10,535 nucleotides of DNA, from positions 1 to 10,535 of the forward strand of contig CALXKG010000102.1 in NCBI GenBank assembly GCA_944388825.1. Direction: 5' to 3'. Shown one piece after another: positions 6,093 to 10,535 of the stretch (its first letter is position 1; every line of letters begins with the position of its first letter). The DNA comes from an uncultured Clostridia bacterium. Its GTDB lineage: Bacteria > Bacillota > Clostridia > Oscillospirales > Ruminococcaceae. Below the pieces are notes generated by a model, which did no database searches, was not told the origin of the DNA, and worked only from the letters and a program-made list of their open reading frames with translations. The position numbers were made by a program, and so were the translations under genes.

Positions 6093-6578
6093 TTACCAGA
6101 ACATCCGCATATACCCTTCCGGATCCTCGTTGGCCATCCGCATCCGCTCCTTCAGCGGCATCTCGTCCATCTCCCCGGCGCCGCCCTCCATCGGCCGCAC
6201 GCCGGTCAGCGCCCGCTTAAAGAGGGCCGGATACCGTTCCCGCGCCGCCTTCAGGAGCGCTTCCATCTGCGCCTCGCCGGCCGCCGGCGGGAACGCGCCG
6301 CACAGCTGCTCGGCCAGGTACTCCCCGGCCGTCGCACCCCGGGACTTGAGATACTGCGCCGCCGCCCATTTTACCAGCCTTTCGGCCTCTGCCATCCGCT
6401 TTTCCGCCTCGGCCATCCTGGCCGATCCCATGGCGTCCGGGCCGGCCATCTCCCGCAGCCGCTTTGCCAGCTGTTCTTTTTTCCCGCTCTGCCCCGTCTG
6501 TTCATACCGCTGCAGGGCGTTCCGGATCCGCGCAAGCGCCGCTTCCAACTGTCCGTCCACCGTGTCCTTCCGGTTCAT
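6093..6578 (-). CDS. Probable scaffolding protein
   Basis: This 161-residue, strongly charged and helical protein has long Ala/Glu/Arg/Lys stretches, for example SARMAEAEKRMAEAERLVKW near residues 52-71, suggesting a coiled coil. It has no membrane segment or signal. It sits between portal and capsid, where small helical scaffolds that guide shell assembly are found in SPP1-like phages. The C-terminus (KERMRMANEDPEGYMRMFW) is basic and aromatic, as expected for a capsid-binding end. The ATG at 6578 follows AAGGAGG with a 9-base spacer, and the gene overlaps the portal's end by 77 bases. I recognise no specific family; the role is inferred from position and composition. It could instead be another head-packaged minor protein. 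Confidence 0.6.
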   Translation of the reverse strand: MNRKDTVDGQLEAALARIRNALQRYEQTGQSGKKEQLAKRLREMAGPDAMGSARMAEAEKRMAEAERLVKWAAAQYLKSRGATAGEYLAEQLCGAFPPAAGEAQMEALLKAARERYPALFKRALTGVRPMEGGAGEMDEMPLKERMRMANEDPEGYMRMFW

Positions 6579-7950
6579 CTTCTGTGTCCTCCTTTTTCCC
6601 CGCCTCCGCCCGGAGGCGGTCCAGCTCTTCCTCGACGTTGACGACCCACGGGTGGTTTTCCAGCACCGTCCGCCTGGAGAGCAGCCCCGCCGAACCGGCG
6701 CACTGCTCGACCGCGTCCGACTCGCTGATGATGATATCGCGGTTTAAGATGATCTCGGCCTTTTCTTCCGCAAAGTCGCCCCGTCCCATCAAACTGTAAA
6801 ACAGCCCGGTCAGCCGGACCATTTCGCCAAACCCTTCGGCAAAGGAACCTTCGATCCCGGCGCAGTCGAGGTCCAGGTCGGCATAGAGGAACTTAAGCGC
6901 CACCCCCGAGGCGGCGCCGAACTTTTCGCTCTGGGTATCGACCCCCCGCCCGGTTTCATAGATGTCCTTCCGGTCCTGCTGCAAATGCTGCATCACGTCG
7001 GCGGTATGGACCGGCTGCTCCTTGATCTCCAGCCCGCCGCCGTCGGACACCTTGACCGCCCGGTAGCGGGCGAGGTTTTCCCTAAATTCCCCGAGGTCGG
7101 TGCCGTCGTAATTCTGCAGCACCATCAGCGCCCCGCTCGTCTCGCCCAAATTGTCGGCGTCCTCCGACTTCAGCCAGTCGTAATCGTCGATCAGCGGCTT
7201 GACAAACTGGATAAGCGGCAGTTCCTCCTCGTTATACTTAAACGGGATAAACGGGAGCTTTTCCAGCAGCATCCCCTCCCCGTCCAGCGTGATATGGGGC
7301 TTCGGCGGCCCGTCGGGGACCAGCCGCCCCGCTTCATACCAGTATTCCCGGACGCCCTTCCGGTCCCAGAGCTGCACCCGGAGCTTCCGCTCCTTCCGCC
7401 GCCCCTCGTATACCACGACCGGGCAGAGCCGCAGCGCCGCTTCCAGCTCCCGGTGGTCCCGGTCGGCCCAGACCGGCAGCAGCTCTTCGGACGGAATTTT
7501 CCTGAATTTTACCTCCCCGTCCTCCGGCCAGGCCTGCAGCCAGGCGATCCCCTTGTTGACCGCCTCTTTGCATAGCCCCCGCATCACCGCCCGCAGCCGG
7601 GCGTCGAACAAAGCGTCCAGCGCTTCCGAAAACGCCCGGTTTTCGCACCGGATGGTAAAAGGCCTGCCGAACAGATACTGCGCCTTCTGGTCGACCAGCT
7701 TGCGGACAAACCCGTGGGCGATCCGCGAGGCCGGCGTTTCGGTATCCGGCGCCTTCCGCCCGTCCGCCCCGATGACGAATTTAGCCCGCTGGAGGATATC
7801 CCCGCGGTTTTCATAATACCGCTGGCCCAGCAGCATCCGGGCGCGCTTTTTCCCCCGCAAAAACGCCCCGACCCATTCGGCGTAGATCTCCTGCTCATCC
7901 ATCGGCGCATATGCCTTTACCCGCCGGATGATTTTTTCCGTCTCGGTCAT
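6502..7950 (-). CDS. Portal protein (SPP1 gp6-like)
   Basis: This 482-residue protein would form the dodecameric DNA entry ring of the head. Landmarks are GQRYYENRGDIL near residues 42-53, then ASRIAHGFVRKLVDQKAQYLFGRP (about 73-96), which is diagnostic of the SPP1 gp6/phage_prot_Gp6 family. IPFKYNEEELPLIQFVKPLIDDYDWLKSEDADNL follows at about 236-269. A DTQSEKFGAASGVALKFLYADLDL segment comes later and is equally typical. Length fits the family (SPP1 gp6 is about 500). The ATG at 7950 has AAGGAGG with a 5-base spacer, and an in-frame TGA shortly upstream rules out extension. The C-terminal tail is charged and low-complexity and overlaps the scaffold gene by 77 bases. A tail assembly chaperone precedes it instead of terminase genes. 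Confidence 0.95.
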   Translation of the reverse strand: MTETEKIIRRVKAYAPMDEQEIYAEWVGAFLRGKKRARMLLGQRYYENRGDILQRAKFVIGADGRKAPDTETPASRIAHGFVRKLVDQKAQYLFGRPFTIRCENRAFSEALDALFDARLRAVMRGLCKEAVNKGIAWLQAWPEDGEVKFRKIPSEELLPVWADRDHRELEAALRLCPVVVYEGRRKERKLRVQLWDRKGVREYWYEAGRLVPDGPPKPHITLDGEGMLLEKLPFIPFKYNEEELPLIQFVKPLIDDYDWLKSEDADNLGETSGALMVLQNYDGTDLGEFRENLARYRAVKVSDGGGLEIKEQPVHTADVMQHLQQDRKDIYETGRGVDTQSEKFGAASGVALKFLYADLDLDCAGIEGSFAEGFGEMVRLTGLFYSLMGRGDFAEEKAEIILNRDIIISESDAVEQCAGSAGLLSRRTVLENHPWVVNVEEELDRLRAEAGKKEDTEDEPEGHGGRTVGSGACADPERPAAV

Positions 7951-7970
7951 TCCTTCCTCCTTCTTTATTT

Positions 7971-8000
7971 TTCATGCTTCATCACGCACGCTTCATTTTT
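7971..8000 (-). repeat. AAAATGAAGC / ATGAAGCATGAA repeat (long form)
   Basis: The 57-base gap between the frameshifted chaperone stop and the portal carries AAAAATGAAGC, 7 bases, then ATGAAGCATGAA on the minus strand. A shortened copy lies at 4761-4775. A 13-codon ORF (8003-7965) runs through it but has no protein-like features. Confidence 0.45.
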
Positions 8001-8006
8001 CATTCC

Positions 8007-8159
8007 CTATCCCCCCTCCATCTCCTCCCACAGCTCCACCATCGCCTGCACGACCAGTTTCTCCCTGGCCGGCATCGCGGCGTACTCGGACGGCCGCATC
8101 CCGCAGCGGACAAAGCACCAGAAGGCGTAGTTTAACTCCCCGTCTCCCCGCCGGATGCG
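8007..8159 (-). CDS. Frameshift extension of the tail assembly chaperone (T-like part)
   Basis: This frame is entered by a -1 shift at the A AAA AAC heptamer (8159-8165) and adds 50 residues before the TAG at 8007-8009, giving a 188-residue fusion with the XkdN-like protein. The added part contains LNYAFWCFVRCGMRPSEYAA and ends LVVQAMVELWEEMEGG. It is short, aromatic then acidic, like second halves of frameshifted tail chaperones. The frame has no good start codon or ribosome binding site of its own at its beginning, and the coding quality continues right after the first frame's stop at 8132. In related phages (lambda G/GT logic) both the short and long products are needed to load the tube protein on the tape measure. 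Confidence 0.75.
   Translation of the reverse strand, partial: RIRRGDGELNYAFWCFVRCGMRPSEYAAMPAREKLVVQAMVELWEEMEGG
8095..8159 (-). other. Possible stem-loop downstream of the frameshift site
   Basis: On the minus-strand RNA, CGCAUCC (starting at the last base of the slippery heptamer, 8159-8153) is exactly complementary to GGAUGCG (8101-8095). An inner GCGG/CCGC pairing is also possible. A downstream structure often stimulates -1 frameshifting, but usually with a 5-9 base spacer, and here the spacer is essentially zero. Treat as suggestive. Confidence 0.35.
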
Positions 8160-8572
8160 TTTTTTAACGCACCCTTGAGCCCCTCTGCCTCGGCCCCGCC
8201 GGTAAACCCACAGACCTCCTGGGCGGCGGAGAGGAGGCGCGCGTATTCCCCGGCGGTCAGCATCGCCCCCAGCAGCGCCTCCTCCCCCAGCACGCCCCAG
8301 CTGCGCTGGAGTTCCCCGTTTTTCAGGTCGGGCTCTACGACACAGGCGGCGGCGAACTTGCGCAGGTACCCCTCCCGGTCGAACTTCGGCCCCTCCAGCC
8401 CCTTGCCCGGCCGCTGGCAGGCCCGCCGCAGCGCGCAGTTTTCCTCCTCCGAGATGCCCCGCAGCTTAAACGCCGCCGGCTTCCCATCCGCGCCCATAAA
8501 CCTTTCCGAAAGGACGACCGTCTTTTCCAGCGCCGGCATCACCTGCGGTTTTAAAAACGCCTGCAGATCCAT
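8132..8572 (-). CDS. xkdN: Tail assembly chaperone, short form (XkdN-like)
   Basis: This 146-residue protein opens MDLQAFLKPQVMPALEKTVV, with AFKLRGISEEENCALRRAC near residues 34-52 and KFDREGYLRKFAAACVVEPDL near 63-83. These are the pattern of the XkdN-type tail assembly chaperone family encoded after the tube gene. It keeps tube or tape-measure protein soluble until assembly and is not in the final virion. The ATG at 8572 has AAGGAGG with a 7-base spacer that overlaps the tube stop region (12 bases between genes), so it is co-translated with the tube. The last codons contain a slippery sequence that allows -1 frameshifting into the overlapping frame. Unusually, a portal gene and not a tape-measure gene follows. 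Confidence 0.88.
   Translation of the reverse strand: MDLQAFLKPQVMPALEKTVVLSERFMGADGKPAAFKLRGISEEENCALRRACQRPGKGLEGPKFDREGYLRKFAAACVVEPDLKNGELQRSWGVLGEEALLGAMLTAGEYARLLSAAQEVCGFTGGAEAEGLKGALKNASGGETGS
8159..8165 (-). promoter_or_regulatory. -1 ribosomal frameshift slippery site A AAA AAC
   Basis: The minus strand reads TTA AAA AAC in the chaperone frame, so the heptamer A AAA AAC fits the X XXY YYZ rule exactly and in register. It lies eight sense codons before the stop of the short product. After slipping back one base the frame stays open for 50 codons. Confidence 0.8.
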
Positions 8573-8584
8573 CTTCCCGCCTCC

Positions 8585-9043
8585 TTAGGTATTTTCAGTA
8601 AAGCCCTGCAAAAGCTCCGCGTCGTCAAAGGTAAAGGAAAATTCCTCGTCGAGGAAGTCCTCCGCCACATCCAGCCTTGCCAGCACGACCTTGTCCAAAT
8701 TGCAGTTTTTCAGCACGACCGACTGGCTGCCAAACCCCGACTGCGGGTCGTCGTTGATGACGACGATATCGAAGTAGGTGTCCACCCCGTCCTTCATATA
8801 CTGGAGCATCAGCTGCCGGAACAGGCTGGTCACATAGTAGACCGTCATCTTCCCGCTGCCGGAAAAACCGGCGCTTTTAAACTGGTCGCCCCGTTTGCCG
8901 AGGGTACGCACCGCCTGTTTTTTCTTCTCGACGGTCGCGGTCACATTTTTCAGGTAGAGCAGTTCGCGGTTCTGCCCGTCCAGCTTGACATAGGCCCGTC
9001 CTTCCTGCCCGCTCACCAGATTTTCCGCCTTTAAATAGCTCAT
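8585..9043 (-). CDS. xkdM: Tail tube protein (XkdM-like)
   Basis: This 152-residue protein forms the inner tube through which DNA passes. It begins MSYLKAENLVSGQEGRAYVK, then has LYLKNVTATVEKKKQAVRTLGKRGDQ (about 29-54) and KSAGFSGSGKMTVYYVTS (about 56-73). The C-terminal SFTFDDAELLQGF matches the PBSX XkdM family, including the usual ending. Length is standard for the family. The ATG at 9043 is preceded by AAAAGGAGAGG with a suitable spacer. The chaperone gene follows at 12 bases, the classic tube-chaperone pair. What precedes it is odd: a LysM tail protein, where the sheath is expected. Confidence 0.95.
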   Translation of the reverse strand: MSYLKAENLVSGQEGRAYVKLDGQNRELLYLKNVTATVEKKKQAVRTLGKRGDQFKSAGFSGSGKMTVYYVTSLFRQLMLQYMKDGVDTYFDIVVINDDPQSGFGSQSVVLKNCNLDKVVLARLDVAEDFLDEEFSFTFDDAELLQGFTENT

Positions 9044-9093
9044 AGCGTCCTCTCCTTTTCAACCGTCCGCACATTCATTCCGTTACCATCCAT
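9040..9093 (-). CDS. Possible 17-residue leader peptide coupled to the tube gene
   Basis: A short frame starts at ATG 9093 with an AAAGG box 7 bases upstream and encodes MDGNGMNVRTVEKERTL. Its TGA overlaps the tube start as ATGA, the usual arrangement for translational coupling. The tube gene also has its own good ribosome binding site within this frame, so the short frame may be chance. No family is recognised. Confidence 0.25.
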   Translation of the reverse strand: MDGNGMNVRTVEKERTL

Positions 9094-9120
9094 GGAAACG
9101 CCTTTCCCGCCTCCCGCTTT

Positions 9121-9720
9121 TCACTCCGGCAGCGTTAAAACCTGCCCCGGGTAGATCAGGTTCGGGTTGGCCACCCCGGACAGCGACGCGATCTCCTGAT
9201 ACCGTCCGCCGTCCCCGAGAAAGCTCTTCGCGATCCCCCAGAGGGTATCCCCCTCCTGCACGGTATACTGCTTCACTTCCGGCGGGGCCTCCGTCCGCTT
9301 CCCGGCGTTCCCGCCCGCCGTCCCGGAAACTGCCGCCTCGGCGCTTTTATACTCCCGCACCGTCAGGTCGTACCAGATGCACCCATCCTCCCCGGCCTGC
9401 TGCCAGAGGGAGAGCTTTTCGACCGTCACCTCCATCTGCACCGGCAGTTCGGTCCCGGTCAGCGAAAAGGGGTACGGCTTCCCCTCTTCCAGCATCTTTT
9501 TCAGTTCCGCCGCCGCCCCGGCAGGGTCATATCCTTCGCCGAACGGGTATCCCGGCCCCGGGAAGAAGCCGGAGAAGGCGGCCACCTTCTGCCCCGGCGG
9601 GCAGAGCTGGGTGATATCCCCCGCCTCCATCAGCGTCACCCGCTGATGGGCCGCCTCCTGGGAGAGCACGACCCGTTCCGGTGGCCAGAACCGGACCGCC
9701 CCCAGCGTCACCTCTACCAT
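9121..9720 (-). CDS. xkdP: LysM-domain tail/baseplate protein (XkdP-like)
   Basis: This 199-residue protein has an N-terminal XkdP-like domain (about 1-125, with LPVQMEVTVEKLSLW and IWYDLTVREYKS). A small Gly/Ala/Pro linker follows, then a C-terminal LysM domain (about 149-199: VKQYTVQEGDTLWGIAKSFL followed by NPNLIYPGQVLTLP). In PBSX-type phages this protein sits at the tail end near the baseplate hub, and the LysM part is thought to contact peptidoglycan. The start ATG at 9720 follows AAAGGGGGG with a 5-base spacer. An ATG 13 codons further up lacks such a site. It follows a gene whose C-terminus could be tape measure, matching the XkdO-XkdP order, but the next gene is the tube and not the XkdQ hub protein. 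Confidence 0.88.
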   Translation of the reverse strand: MVEVTLGAVRFWPPERVVLSQEAAHQRVTLMEAGDITQLCPPGQKVAAFSGFFPGPGYPFGEGYDPAGAAAELKKMLEEGKPYPFSLTGTELPVQMEVTVEKLSLWQQAGEDGCIWYDLTVREYKSAEAAVSGTAGGNAGKRTEAPPEVKQYTVQEGDTLWGIAKSFLGDGGRYQEIASLSGVANPNLIYPGQVLTLPE

Positions 9721-9777
9721 ATAATCCCCCCTTTCGCCTTCCTGCGCGGCCTGTTTCATGCGCCCTGCTGCCGCGCT

Positions 9778-10535
9778 TCATCTGTAAAACCCTTCCGCCC
9801 CGCTGCCGATCTCCAGCATCAGCCGCGCCTCCAGCGCGTCGAGCAGCCGGTCGGCCATTTCATCCGCCTCCCGGCCCTCGATGGGCGGTTCCGGCTTTAC
9901 CCCCTCAAACAGGGCCTGCCGCCCGCCTGGTGCCTCCGCCTTTTCCCTACGACGGCCCGCGGCCTGCTGCCAGAGGAAGACATCCCTGCCTGTCCCGTCC
10001 CATCCGGGCGGCCCCGCCGGCCGGAAGACCATCCCGTCCGCCTCCGGCATCGCCTGTTCCAGCGCCGCCAGCACCCTTTCCCGCTCTTCCGGCGGGTAGA
10101 CAGCGGCCCCCGGCAGGATCTCCGCTGCCTCCGCCGCGTATCCGGCTTCCATCCTGCCCGCACCCGCCCACCGGCTCTCCGGCGGGATACTCTCCCCGCC
10201 CGCCGCCCCGCCGGAAGGGCCGCCGGATATTGGGAACATCCCTTCCGCCGCTTCTCCGCCCGCCCAGACCGCCGCCCGGACAGCCGGCCTGACCGCTGCT
10301 TCCGCTTCCGGGAGATCCGCCGCCAGCACGCCCGCATCCGCCGCCCATTCCACCGCAGCAGCCGCTGCCGCCCGGGACGCATCCTCCTGCCCGTCCGCCG
10401 CCTGGACGGCCGCCGCGGCAGCAGCGGCCGGGAACCCCTCCCCGGCGGCGGAACCGGCCGCTTCGCCCGTTTCACCCACCGCCTGCCGGGCAAACAGCCC
10501 GACCCCCGCAAACGACTCCAGCATCGCCAGATACT
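9778..10535 (-). CDS. Alanine-rich protein, C-terminal part; possible tape-measure end (cut by right window edge)
   Basis: The frame is open to the right edge. The first ATG (10524) has no ribosome binding site in the 11 bases visible before it, so the real start probably lies outside. The visible 252 codons are very rich in Ala, Gly, Glu and Arg (for example AAAAAAVQAADG), with no signal peptide or clear membrane segment. The last ~50 residues, including EADEMADRLLDALEARLMLEI and ending GAEGFYR, look like a helical tail domain. Its position directly before the LysM protein matches the tape-measure gene of PBSX-type phages, and Ala-rich helical composition suits a tape measure. I recognise no family motif; the call is from position and composition. 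Confidence 0.45.
   Translation of the reverse strand, partial: YLAMLESFAGVGLFARQAVGETGEAAGSAAGEGFPAAAAAAAVQAADGQEDASRAAAAAAVEWAADAGVLAADLPEAEAAVRPAVRAAVWAGGEAAEGMFPISGGPSGGAAGGESIPPESRWAGAGRMEAGYAAEAAEILPGAAVYPPEERERVLAALEQAMPEADGMVFRPAGPPGWDGTGRDVFLWQQAAGRRREKAEAPGGRQALFEGVKPEPPIEGREADEMADRLLDALEARLMLEIGSGAEGFYR

Noticed and set aside
5862..6641. Plus-strand frame opposite the scaffold and capsid start
   Set aside because: No ribosome binding site or protein-like features, and it covers three genuine minus-strand features.
7965..8003. 12-residue ORF between chaperone and portal
   Set aside because: Falls in a repetitive ATGAA-type sequence with no protein-like composition; more likely a repeat than a gene.

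Overview
The window is a block of phage structural (head and tail) genes, all read leftward on the minus strand. It comes from a contractile-tailed phage, prophage or phage-tail-like particle. The DNA is visibly GC-rich. Nearly every gene has a strong AAGGAGG-type ribosome binding site, and the nearest relatives of the proteins are the PBSX/Xkd and SPP1-like families of Gram-positive phages. A GC-rich Firmicutes host (Clostridia, perhaps Oscillospiraceae-like) is therefore the best guess, but no host gene is present to confirm it. No tRNA, rRNA, CRISPR array, integrase, transposase or lysis gene was seen.

Layout in the direction of transcription (right to left): (1) the C-terminal part of an alanine-rich protein cut by the right edge, probably the tape-measure end; (2) an XkdP-like LysM tail protein; (3) the XkdM-like tail tube; (4) an XkdN-like tail assembly chaperone with a -1 frameshift extension at an A AAA AAC slippery site; (5) an SPP1 gp6-like portal; (6) a helical probable scaffold; (7) the major capsid protein; (8) a head-tail connector; (9) a head-closure protein; (10) a tail terminator with a TTG start; (11) baseplate J; (12) an XkdU-like baseplate protein; (13) the tail sheath; (14) a 284-base intergenic region packed with inverted repeats and terminator-like hairpins; (15) the N-terminal part of a tail-collar fibre protein, cut by the left edge.

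Together these genes make the DNA entry vertex and head (portal, scaffold, capsid), the neck (connector, closure, tail terminator), the contractile tail (sheath, tube, chaperone, tape measure), the baseplate (LysM protein, J, U) and the fibre. The parts are ordinary but their order is not. In the PBSX-type layout sheath, tube, chaperone, tape measure and LysM protein follow the head genes in that order. Here tube and chaperone precede the portal, the sheath is isolated about 6 kb downstream after the baseplate genes, and the baseplate genes directly follow the tail terminator with a 20-base overlap. I see no unknown defence or effector system. The points most worth checking are the shuffled gene order, the chaperone frameshift, and the hairpin-dense spacer before the fibre gene.
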